DNA of 5,482 bases from Nitriliruptorales bacterium (GCA_007133145.1 SLNF01000166.1:1-5482), one strand, 5' to 3'. Positions 1 to 5,482 are shown, counted from the stretch's first letter. The notes: generated from the letters alone by a model not told the origin. Program-made: numbers and translations.

Positions 1-3000
1 GTCCTGGGGTCCTCGGGGTGCGGCAAGTCCTCGCTCGTGCGTGCCGGCCTCGTACCGGCGCTGCGCCGCGGGGCCCTGCCCAGCGCCGACACGTGGGCCA
101 TCCGCGTGCTCCGCCCGGGCCGCGACCCGCTGGGCGCCCTCGCCGGCGAGCTCACCGGACTCGACCCCGACCTCACCGAGGAGGCCACGTGCGCGAGGCT
201 CACCGCCGACAGCGGCACCCTCGACCGGGTGGTGCAGAGCGTCGTCGGTGCCGACGCCCCGCCGGACCGACGGATCGTCTTCGTGATCGACCAACTCGAG
301 GAGGCCTTCGCCCCCGGCGTCGACGCTGCGCGGCGCCAAGCCTTCCTCGACGCCCTCACCGCCGCGGTGTCCACCGCCGGCGGGCGCACCGTCGTGGTCG
401 TCACCCTGCGCGCCGACCTCTACCCGCGGCTGGCTGAGCACCCCCGCTTCGCCGACCTCACCTCCCGCCAGCAGTTGCTGCTCACCGCGATGGACGAGGT
501 CGGCCTCGCCGAGGCGATCACCGGCCCCGCCCGCCTCGCCGAGGTTCGCACGGAGCCGGGGCTGGTCGAGACGATCCTCGGGGACGTCGCGCGCCGTCCA
601 GGCTCACTGCCCCTGCTGTCACACTGCCTCCTCGAGTTGTGGTGCCGACGCGGCAGCGACGGTCTGACGCTCGCGGCCTACCGCGACACCGGCGGCGTGG
701 AGGGTGCGCTCGCCCAGCGCGCCGAGGCGGTCTACCAGACGCTCTCGCCGGCCGAGCGCGCTGCGACACGTCGTCTGCTGCTGCGACTCGTCGAGCCCGT
801 CGAGGGCGCCGGCGACCTCCGGCGGCGCGTGCCGCTGGCCGAGATCCTCACACCGGCAGAGGACGCGGCCACGGCGGGCACGATCGTCGAGCGGCTCGCC
901 GAGGCGCGACTGCTCACGACCAACGGCTCGCCCGACGGCGCAGCGTGGGTCGAGATCAGCCACGAGGCCCTTGTCGCCGGCTGGCCAAGGCTGCGCGAAT
1001 GGGTGGAGGAGGGCCGCTCCGGGCTCATCGTGCACCGCCGGCTCACCAACGCCACCGAGGAGTGGACGCGACTCGGGCGTGACCCCGACGCGCTCCATCG
1101 GGGAGCCCAGCTCGCCGAGGCCTGCGCGTGGGCTGAACGCCATCCTGAGGCGCCCAACGAGCAGGAGCGGGCCTTCCTCGACGCCAGCGTCGCCCGCGAG
1201 CAGCTGCAGCGTCAGCGTGGGCTGCGTCGGCTCCGCCTCGCCGCCGCGGCGCTCAGCGTCGGCCTCGCGATGGTCGCGACCCTTGCGGTCCTCGCCTTCC
1301 TCGAACGCGAACGCGCCGAGGACCAGAGGGAGCTCGCAACCTCGCGGCAACTCGCCGCCGAGGCCGCCAACAACCTCGCCGTCGAGCCACGTCGAGGCCT
1401 CGAACTCGCCGCCGCGGCGGTCCGCGTCGCTCCCACGCACGAAGCCGTCGCCGCGTTGCGCCAGGCCCTCGTCACGCCGACACCGCGCCTCGAGCTGCCC
1501 GGCGGACGCGGCGACCTCGCGATCACGCCCGACCGCCGCCACGTCGCAGCGCTGCGGGAGCACGACGGCACGGTCCAGGTGCGCGACGTCACCGACGGGG
1601 CCGTGCTGGCCGACCTGGCCGACGACGCCCAGGGGGGCCTCACCGCGAGCTTCAGCCCCGATGGCGCACGTCTGGCGACCACCCACGAAGACGGCGCCCG
1701 GATCTGGGACCTCGCCGGCGACCGCGACGTCCGGGTCCTGCGGCACCCGACGACGGTCTACGGCGCCGCCTGGAGCCCCGACGGGCGCCGTGTCGCGACG
1801 GCGAGCAACACCGAAGCGTTGGAGCTGTGGGACGGCGTTTCCGGTCGGCACCTGCGCACACTGACCGCGCCGACACGGCCCACGTTCACCCGCTGGACCC
1901 CGAACGGCGCGGCTCTCCTCGCCTGGAGCGCCGTCGCCCCCGAGGTCGTCCTCCTCGATGCCGACTCCGGCGAGGTCCTCGCCACACTCGCGCACGACGG
2001 CGCCGTCGTCGACGTCGAGCTCAGCCCCGACGGAAGCCACGTCGCGACGGCATCCCTCGACGGCACCGCTGGGGTGTGGCGGCTCCCCGAGGGCGGGCCC
2101 CACCCCGTTGAGCTCGGGCCCTCCCTGCGCGTCGACGGACTGGCGGAGGCGGTCTGGACCGTGGGCTTCAGCCCGGACGGTCGGCTCCTCGTCGTCGGCG
2201 ATGGGGCAGGGACGGTGCGGGTCGTCGACGTCGAGCACGGCACGACGCGCTTTGAGGAGCGAGGCCACGCCGACCAGGTGATCGACGCCGACTTCGCCCC
2301 CGACGGCGCGCTCGTCGCGACCGCGAGCATCGACGGCACCGCGCTGGTGTGGGACCTCGAGCGCGGCGACGTGCGCGGTCAGCTCACGCTCAACGGCGGC
2401 GTCGCCTCCGACGTGGGGCGCTCCTCGGTGGCCTTCGCCTTCGACGGCGCGTCCCTCGTCACCCGCGCTGCGGCCCTCGAGGTGTGGGAGGTCCCCGACG
2501 GTCCCGTCGCCACGATCGCTGCCCACGAGGGGGCGGTGCGCAGCCTCGACGTCAGCGCCGACGGCGCGCTGCTGGCCACGGGCGGCCGGGACGGCACCCT
2601 GCGGGTCTGGGACCGCGCCTCGGGCACCGCGACCGCCTCGACGGCGGTCCCCGACAGCCACGTCACCGCCGTCTCGTTCCGTCCCGACGGCGCCTCCGTC
2701 GCAGCCGCCAACCCCTACCAGGCGACGATCAGCACGCAGGACCTCCCGCCCGCGGTCTACGACGTCGCGACCGGGGAGCCGCTGCTCCACATCGAGGTGC
2801 CGCCCGCCGAGCAGCCGCCCTGCCCCCAGCTGTGCCAGACGACCGCCGTGGCCTTCAGCCCCGCAGGACGGCACATCCTCACCGCGGGTCAGGACGGCAT
2901 CGTCCGGCTCTGGGAGGCCGGCAGCGGCGGCCTGGCCAAGACGCTCGAGCCGAGCCAGGTCCGGCTCTCCGCCGCGACGTTCGATGCCGACGGCCGCCGC

Positions 3001-3501
3001 ATCGCCGCAGCCGGGCTCGGCGGCGTAAGCCTGTGGGAGGTCACCAGCGGCGAGTCTGTCGGCGTCCTCGACGTCCCGAGCCACGACGTCGCCTTCAGCC
3101 CCGACGGGACGCGGCTCGCCGTCGCCGGCGACGACGGGGTCACGAGCCTCTGGGAGGCCCCCACCGGTGAACGCCTCGCCGACTTGCGCCAGCCAGCACG
3201 CGTCTCCTCGGTGGCCTGGCACGACGACGGGCGCTTCGTGCTCACCGGGGGCAGCGACGGGGCGTGGCTGTGGGACGTCGCCACCGCCCAGTCCCTCCAG
3301 CACTTCCCCGGAGCGACCGGGTCGGTGGCCTTCGCCCCTGACGGCGACATCCTCCTGGGCCGCAACGACGGCACGGTGCTCGCGCACCGCTGTGAGGTGT
3401 GCGGCTCGGTCGCCGAACTCGTCGACCTCGCGCGCCAGCGCACCATGTCGGTGGCGGCGGGAAGGCGCGACGGCACCGCTGCCCGCGGCCCTCAGCGGTA
3501 G
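1..3501 (+). CDS. STAND-family NTPase (nSTAND1-like) with transmembrane segment and WD40 propellers, 5'-truncated
   Basis: The frame is open from base 1, so the gene starts before the window; the GTG at 37 is internal. Residues are counted from base 1 (1166 visible). Residues 3-11 are a Walker A loop, GSSGCGKSS. Residues 93-101 (VFVIDQLEE) are Walker B, with D97 and E100/E101. TLRADLYPRL (135-144) and LPLLSHCLLELW (203-214) are typical of the nSTAND1 type, and a winged-helix-like region follows to about 340. A hydrophobic segment at about 413-433 should cross the membrane. An Ala/Glu-rich helical stretch (434-492) leads into about 14-15 WD40 repeats (496-1135), enough for two seven-bladed propellers. 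Near the end is the CEVCG motif (1131-1135). Known family members are NTP-driven switches whose repeats sense a ligand or partner and whose N-terminus carries the output domain (often BTAD/SARP, protease or TIR). Here that domain is off-window, so the role (transcription, signalling or defence) is open. The gene converges with, and overlaps by 10 bp, the next gene. Confidence 0.93.
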   Translation, partial: VLGSSGCGKSSLVRAGLVPALRRGALPSADTWAIRVLRPGRDPLGALAGELTGLDPDLTEEATCARLTADSGTLDRVVQSVVGADAPPDRRIVFVIDQLEEAFAPGVDAARRQAFLDALTAAVSTAGGRTVVVVTLRADLYPRLAEHPRFADLTSRQQLLLTAMDEVGLAEAITGPARLAEVRTEPGLVETILGDVARRPGSLPLLSHCLLELWCRRGSDGLTLAAYRDTGGVEGALAQRAEAVYQTLSPAERAATRRLLLRLVEPVEGAGDLRRRVPLAEILTPAEDAATAGTIVERLAEARLLTTNGSPDGAAWVEISHEALVAGWPRLREWVEEGRSGLIVHRRLTNATEEWTRLGRDPDALHRGAQLAEACAWAERHPEAPNEQERAFLDASVAREQLQRQRGLRRLRLAAAALSVGLAMVATLAVLAFLERERAEDQRELATSRQLAAEAANNLAVEPRRGLELAAAAVRVAPTHEAVAALRQALVTPTPRLELPGGRGDLAITPDRRHVAALREHDGTVQVRDVTDGAVLADLADDAQGGLTASFSPDGARLATTHEDGARIWDLAGDRDVRVLRHPTTVYGAAWSPDGRRVATASNTEALELWDGVSGRHLRTLTAPTRPTFTRWTPNGAALLAWSAVAPEVVLLDADSGEVLATLAHDGAVVDVELSPDGSHVATASLDGTAGVWRLPEGGPHPVELGPSLRVDGLAEAVWTVGFSPDGRLLVVGDGAGTVRVVDVEHGTTRFEERGHADQVIDADFAPDGALVATASIDGTALVWDLERGDVRGQLTLNGGVASDVGRSSVAFAFDGASLVTRAAALEVWEVPDGPVATIAAHEGAVRSLDVSADGALLATGGRDGTLRVWDRASGTATASTAVPDSHVTAVSFRPDGASVAAANPYQATISTQDLPPAVYDVATGEPLLHIEVPPAEQPPCPQLCQTTAVAFSPAGRHILTAGQDGIVRLWEAGSGGLAKTLEPSQVRLSAATFDADGRRIAAAGLGGVSLWEVTSGESVGVLDVPSHDVAFSPDGTRLAVAGDDGVTSLWEAPTGERLADLRQPARVSSVAWHDDGRFVLTGGSDGAWLWDVATAQSLQHFPGATGSVAFAPDGDILLGRNDGTVLAHRCEVCGSVAELVDLARQRTMSVAAGRRDGTAARGPQR
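3475..3499. terminator. Inverted repeat over both stop codons; candidate bidirectional terminator
   Basis: ACCGCTG (3475-3481) and CAGCGGT (3493-3499) form a perfect 7-bp stem with an 11-base loop that itself contains CCGCGG. The right arm contains part of the minus-strand TGA (3492-3494) and touches the plus-strand TAG (3499-3501). The placement exactly at the meeting point of two convergent genes suggests a shared terminator. No T-tract follows on either strand. GC-rich actinobacteria often show such hairpins without T-tracts, but chance is not excluded. Confidence 0.4.
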
Positions 3502-3794
3502 GTGGTGTACACCTCGCTCAGGTTGCGGAAGGCGGGCTCACCGCCGGCGAGGGCGCGCGTGGTCGCCGCCCATGCGGCGGTCTCCGGCCGGGCGTTGTTC
3601 TGCTCGGCCTCCTCCCTGGAGGAGAAGTCGACGGCGACGAGGTAGCGGCCCGGCGCCTCGTCATCGGCGAACAGCCGGCTGCCCACATAGCCCGGTGCGG
3701 CTCCGGCCTCGTCGGCCTCCCATGTGGCGATGTGCTGGCGCAACGCCTGTTCGTCCTTGACACCGTCGAGTTCGATGATCTGCGTGAAGGGCAT
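3492..3794 (-). CDS. Small conserved-type protein, probable dimeric alpha/beta-barrel (ABM-like) fold
   Basis: This gene encodes 100 residues from ATG (3794-3792) to TGA (3494-3492). The start is set by a perfect AAGGAGG seven bases upstream; the reading frame continues upstream to 4121, but that extension is Arg/Pro-rich and looks non-coding. The protein starts MPFTQIIELDG, has a helix-forming stretch (about 14-30), then APGYVGSRLFADD, GRYLVAVDFSSREEAEQNN and a C-terminal helix and strand ending NLSEVYTTYR. This strand-helix-strand-strand-helix-strand pattern and length fit the dimeric alpha/beta-barrel group that includes antibiotic biosynthesis monooxygenase-like proteins. It resembles small actinobacterial proteins annotated as hypothetical. 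I see no residue set that proves enzymatic activity, no signal peptide and no membrane segment, so a cytoplasmic protein is likely. It overlaps the convergent STAND gene tail-to-tail by 10 bp. The fold is a moderate-confidence inference; the gene itself is secure. Confidence 0.85.
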   Translation of the reverse strand: MPFTQIIELDGVKDEQALRQHIATWEADEAGAAPGYVGSRLFADDEAPGRYLVAVDFSSREEAEQNNARPETAAWAATTRALAGGEPAFRNLSEVYTTYR

Positions 3795-3801
3795 GTCCCA
3801 A

Positions 3802-3808
3802 CCTCCTT
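3802..3808 (-). promoter_or_regulatory. Perfect Shine-Dalgarno site of the 100-residue gene
   Basis: On the minus strand this reads AAGGAGG, full complementarity to the 16S rRNA 3' end, seven bases before the ATG at 3794. It fixes the start codon and predicts strong translation initiation. Confidence 0.85.
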
Positions 3809-3861
3809 CGTCGCCGCCCCGTTGGCGCCCGGACCCTCCGGACGCCGGATCGCACGGAAGT

Positions 3862-3880
3862 CGGTGGGCCGTACCCACCG
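3862..3880. promoter_or_regulatory. 19-bp perfect inverted repeat upstream of the ABM-like gene; possible operator or leader hairpin
   Basis: CGGTGGG (3862-3868) and CCCACCG (3874-3880) are perfect 7-bp arms around a 5-base centre, CCGTA. The site is 68 bp before the ATG of the minus-strand gene at 3492-3794, where an operator or a 5'-UTR hairpin would be expected. No convincing -35/-10 pair is visible beside it, so the role is an inference and chance in GC-rich DNA remains possible. Confidence 0.35.
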
Positions 3881-4251
3881 GCCCGTTCCGCGAGGGTGGC
3901 CGCAGGCACGGACCCCCGGGGACGGCGGCTACCCAAGAGGACGCGCGGGAGGCGCCGCGGATTGCAGGTGACCTCATGATGGTGCCGGTGTGGGCATCCC
4001 GGTCGACGCTGCGGCGGCGCGGGGGCGAGGCGCGGGGCTGCTGTTCGGGGTGACTGCTGCGGCCGCGGGGACACCTGACCTGGCGCATCCTCGGACCTGC
4101 GTCACGCGGGACTGCCTCCACCCACGATGCCGGCCGTGGATCGACGGGCTGACCGGCAGGTCACCGTCATCACCAACCCCCACCTCCCTGCGGCGTTGGG
4201 CCGGCAGGCGAGGATGGCGTCGGCCGAGCACCCTTGCGGGGCCGCGTCGTG
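3881..4251. other. Intergenic stretch without a convincing gene
   Basis: Open frames exist on both strands (for example 3974-4231 on minus and 3990-4379 on plus), but all are Arg/Pro/Ala-rich and have no recognisable domain, so I read them as GC-rich chance frames. The stretch must contain the promoter of the minus-strand gene at 3492-3794, although no clear -35/-10 boxes can be picked out. A short inverted repeat, TGACC-GGCA-GGTCA, sits at 4150-4163; it looks operator-like but is too short to call. Confidence 0.5.
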
Positions 4252-4291
4252 GCGGGAACCAGCCCGCGGACCCCGGCCCGAGGCACCGGGG
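4252..4291 (-). terminator. Candidate terminator hairpins after the cupin gene
   Basis: Two inverted repeats follow the cupin stop codon in its direction of transcription. The nearer is CCCCGG (4271-4276) with CCGGGG (4286-4291), six perfect base pairs and a 9-base loop, starting nine bases after the stop. The second is GCGGG (4252-4256) with CCCGC (4263-4267). Neither has a T-tract. The position fits transcription termination, but the stems are short for such GC-rich DNA. Confidence 0.35.
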
Positions 4292-4299
4292 ACGAGCGA

Positions 4300-4635
4300 C
4301 TACGCGAGGCTCTCACCGAAGTCGACGAAGACGCATGGCTCGTCGCCGACGGTCCAGGCGTCATGCCCCGGCGGGATGACGACGACGGCTCCGGGACCGG
4401 CCTCAGCCTCCGTCCCGTCCGGCATCGCGATCCGCAGCCTGCCGGATGCCACATACGCGGCATGCGCTGCCGTGCACAGTTCCGGCTCGACGTGCTCGGT
4501 GTACCGCCATCCCGGCTCGAAGACGAACCTCCACACGCTTCGGCCACCGACCTCCAGGCGCCGGGCCTGCGCCTTCTGCAGGTCTGGCAGTTCCTCGCTT
4601 GGAGCGTCGAACGACCCGACGTCAAGACCCCCCAT
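4300..4635 (-). CDS. Single-domain cupin protein
   Basis: This gene encodes 111 residues from ATG (4635-4633) to TAG (4302-4300). The start is chosen because a purine-rich ribosome binding site precedes it and because the upstream frame only reads through hairpins and tRNA-like DNA. The core has the small-cupin pattern: FEPGWRYTEHVEP (39-51), HAAYVASGRLRI (58-69), MPDGTEAEAGPGAVVVIPPG (71-90), then HDAWTVGDEPCVFVDFG. H48, H58 and H91 lie where cupins usually place metal ligands, but the classic HxH motif is reduced, so metal binding and an enzymatic role are unproven. The family is a single beta-barrel; similar actinobacterial proteins are annotated only as cupin domain-containing. Residues 1-30 (GSFDAPSEELPDLQKAQ...) form a short lead-in typical of this type. 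There is no signal peptide. The next gene in the same direction is over 500 bp away, so the two are probably not in one operon. Confidence 0.88.
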   Translation of the reverse strand: MGGLDVGSFDAPSEELPDLQKAQARRLEVGGRSVWRFVFEPGWRYTEHVEPELCTAAHAAYVASGRLRIAMPDGTEAEAGPGAVVVIPPGHDAWTVGDEPCVFVDFGESLA

Positions 4636-4641
4636 CGCCCT

Positions 4642-4648
4642 CCCCCTC
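4642..4648 (-). promoter_or_regulatory. Purine-rich ribosome binding site of the cupin gene
   Basis: The minus strand reads GAGGGGG six bases before the ATG at 4635, inside a longer purine run (4638-4650). It is less canonical than AAGGAGG but is placed correctly and supports this start. Confidence 0.6.
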
Positions 4649-4651
4649 TCC

Positions 4652-4910
4652 GCGGCGGAACGCGATGGTGGCACACCACACCGCGACAATCCAGAGGCCG
4701 CGGACGACGCGGGTCCGCCTGCGCCCCTCCCCGCGCCGCACCACCGACGGTTCGGACCCCGCAACCACCCAAGCCCGGAACCTGCCGCCGTGGGCGGCCC
4801 CGCTTGCGGCGTGGGGCAGAGAGTGGACGGCGATCCGGTCCCACCGCGTTGCGGGGAACGACCGGGCAGCGGCCCGCGCGTGGCATGCAAGCAGCGCGCC
4901 CCCCGCATCG
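4652..4910. other. Hairpin-rich intergenic DNA between the cupin gene and the tRNA-like sequence
   Basis: No credible gene is seen. Several short inverted repeats are present: GCGGAC/GTCCGC (4700-4705 and 4713-4718), GCCGCC/GGCGGC with a 3-base loop (4784-4798), and GCCCC/GGGGC (4797-4817, extendable to seven pairs with one G-T). GGGGAACGACCGGG at 4853-4866 matches 13 of 14 bases of the repeat region at 5161-5174. The cupin promoter should lie at the left end of this stretch, but no clear boxes are visible. Confidence 0.45.
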
Positions 4911-4938
4911 CGGAAGCCCCGCCGCGGCAGGGCTTCCG
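4911..4938 (-). terminator. Strong hairpin directly after the tRNA-like 3' end; probable tRNA terminator
   Basis: CGGAAGCCC (4911-4919) and GGGCTTCCG (4930-4938) form a perfect 9-bp stem with a 10-base loop that contains the palindrome GCCGCGGC. On the minus strand it starts five bases after the last base of the tRNA-Ala-like sequence. That is the expected position of a tRNA terminator, although there is no T-tract. It supports the idea that the DNA left of 4944 is the original downstream flank of a tRNA gene. Confidence 0.5.
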
Positions 4939-4943
4939 GGAAG

Positions 4944-4995
4944 TGGAGCTGAGGGGAATCGAACCCCTGGCCTCCTCGATGCGAGCGAGGCGCTC
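4944..4995 (-). tRNA. tRNA-Ala(CGC) 3' portion, 5' part degenerate; probable attachment-site copy
   Basis: On the minus strand the right-hand D-stem strand GAGC (4995-4992) is followed by the anticodon arm CCTCG-CTCGCAT-CGAGG (4990-4974), anticodon CGC for Ala. Then come a 5-base variable region, the T arm AGGGG-TTCGATT-CCCCT (4968-4952), the acceptor strand CAGCTCC and discriminator A (4944). All of these fold perfectly. Upstream, where the D arm and 5' acceptor strand should be, the sequence (GGGCCCTCGCTAGTTGCG) lacks a proper GCTC stem and a GG/A D-loop, and fails to pair at three or more of seven acceptor positions. A functional tRNA is therefore unlikely. The best reading is the 3' half of a tRNA left or duplicated by integration of a mobile element. 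The alternative is a decayed tRNA gene. Confidence 0.6.
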
Positions 4996-5087
4996 CGCAA
5001 CTAGCGAGGGCCCGAGAGATCGCAGATTCAGCGGGCTGAGCAGGAGTTTTGGTTCCGTTGCGACCCTTCGCCGGCGGTCGTCAAGAC

Positions 5088-5106
5088 TGGGGAACAGGTG
5101 GGGAAC
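5088..5106 (+). repeat. Direct repeat pair 1, TGGGGAAC x2 at 11-bp spacing
   Basis: TGGGGAAC occurs at 5088-5095 and again at 5099-5106, separated by AGG. The 11-bp period puts both copies on the same face of the helix. The second copy is followed by GC, as in pair 2. The arrangement fits paired binding of a protein, most likely an integrase or excisionase at arm-type sites. Confidence 0.7.
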
Positions 5107-5159
5107 GCGCCTCAAATGCCGCGTTTGCCGCCTCAGCTCGCGGGCCCTCCGTGAGAAAG

Positions 5160-5178
5160 TGGGGAACGACTGGGGAAC
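5160..5178 (+). repeat. Direct repeat pair 2, TGGGGAAC x2 at 11-bp spacing
   Basis: TGGGGAAC occurs at 5160-5167 and 5171-5178, separated by GAC, with the same 11-bp period and the same following GC as pair 1. The pairs are offset by exactly 72 bp, in the same orientation. Between them lies a near-perfect 15-bp palindrome centred at 5120. Confidence 0.7.
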
Positions 5179-5198
5179 GCCATAGCCGTCCGAGGAGG

Positions 5199-5482
5199 TC
5201 AGGAGTCCGCGGCGAGGTTGGTCTGCGCGGCCCGCTCAAGATGCTCGCCGAGGAGAACGGAGACCGTGCACTGCGACTTGGGGAGCCGGCTGCCCACGGA
5301 GGTGTCCGTCCCGCTCGCAGGTGCAGGCAGGCACGGCCGCGGGCCACCCTTGCGCCCAGCCCGTCGATGTCTCGGCCGGTGGCTGAGTCCGACATCCAGC
5401 GGCGAAGGTGCCTGCTGGCAACGGTGTCGTGCGCGGCTGCTGCCAGCCCGGCCGCGCCCGCGTGCAGCACAGCACCGTGCAC
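5199..5482 (-). pseudogene. Possible frameshifted gene remnant, unrecognised
   Basis: The minus-strand frame entering from 5482 reads plausibly as protein to about 5310 (for example HDTVASRHLRRWMSDSATG) with C/G-ending codons. After that its coding character fades, while another minus-strand frame becomes protein-like (SQCTVSVLLGEHLERAAQ) and ends at TGA 5201-5199. This would fit one gene end with a frameshift near 5300-5320. I recognise no family in either part. The right edge is cut by the window. In DNA this GC-rich the pattern may be chance, so treat it as a weak call. Confidence 0.2.

Larger units (their letters stand above)
4944..5178. other. Putative attachment region (att core plus arm sites) of an integrated element
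   Basis: The region combines a tRNA 3'-half core (4944-4995) with two pairs of phased direct repeats 93-183 bp away. Tyrosine integrases of actinobacterial elements commonly recombine inside tRNA 3' halves and bind short repeated arm sites beside the core. Because the 3' side of the core keeps a terminator-like hairpin while the 5' side has lost the tRNA, this would be the far junction, with chromosome on the left and element on the right. No integrase gene is visible in the window, so this is an inference. Confidence 0.45.

Noticed and set aside
704..1864. 386-residue plus-strand frame inside the STAND gene
   Set aside because: Ser/Arg/Pro-rich out-of-frame shadow; the overlapping frame contains the conserved STAND and transmembrane segments.
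619..3387. 922-residue open frame on the minus strand opposite the STAND gene
   Set aside because: It mirrors the plus-strand gene, is rich in Gly/Arg/Val/Asp with no domain, and arises because GC-rich codons leave few antisense stops. The plus strand has clear STAND and WD40 motifs.
3492..4121. 209-residue version of the ABM-like protein with an upstream start
   Set aside because: The extra residues are Arg/Pro-rich with no fold signal, and a perfect AAGGAGG precedes the internal ATG at 3794.
4150..4163. TGACC-GGCA-GGTCA inverted repeat as an operator
   Set aside because: Only five base pairs per arm, far from any start codon; not strong enough to call.
4697..4817. Tandem short hairpins as a structured RNA or terminator
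   Set aside because: Stems of 5-7 bp in very GC-rich DNA are expected by chance, they overlap one another, and no gene end lies close enough to need them.
4300..5115. 271-residue version of the cupin protein with an upstream start
   Set aside because: The extension translates hairpins and the tRNA-like sequence (ARIEEARGSIPLSST); the cupin fold begins after the ATG at 4635.
4127..5185. 352-residue open frame on the plus strand
   Set aside because: It runs antisense through the cupin gene and the tRNA-like sequence; the segment ELRGIEPLAS is simply the tRNA T arm and acceptor read as protein.
5186..5482. C-terminal end of an integrase gene at the right edge
   Set aside because: I looked for tyrosine recombinase motifs (the R-H-R-Y set) on both strands and found none in this stretch.
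1..5482. CRISPR array
   Set aside because: No regularly spaced repeat of 25-40 bp with unique spacers is present; the only regular repeats are the 8-mers at 5088-5178.

Overview
The window reads as a GC-rich actinobacterial chromosome segment. The evidence is a very high G+C content with C/G-ending codons, a perfect AAGGAGG ribosome binding site, and three protein families that I recognise from actinobacteria. The species cannot be named from the sequence.

Layout. Positions 1-3501 (+) hold the 3' part of one very large gene. It encodes a STAND-type NTPase that opens inside its P-loop, followed by a single transmembrane segment and about 14-15 WD40 repeats; its start and any N-terminal effector domain lie before the window. 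Converging on it and overlapping its last 10 bases is a 100-residue alpha/beta protein gene (3492-3794, -). Next comes about 500 bp with no convincing gene, and then a 111-residue single-domain cupin gene (4300-4635, -). About 300 bp of hairpin-rich intergenic DNA follows.

The right end looks different. Positions 4944-4995 match the anticodon arm, T arm and 3' end of a tRNA-Ala(CGC) on the minus strand, but the D arm and 5' acceptor strand do not fold. A hairpin sits directly after its 3' end. On the other side, at 5088-5178, are four copies of TGGGGAAC arranged as two pairs with 11-bp spacing. This combination is what one end of an element integrated in a tRNA 3' end would look like: chromosome to the left, element to the right, with arm-type integrase sites in the element end. 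No integrase gene is visible. The last 280 bp contain at most a broken, unrecognised reading frame on the minus strand.

Functional links. The STAND/WD40 protein is probably a membrane-anchored signal-responsive switch. The two small minus-strand genes are stand-alone genes of poorly defined function, and nothing shows that they work with it. The most notable items are the candidate attachment region with phased repeats, and the shared inverted repeat that covers both stop codons of the convergent pair.
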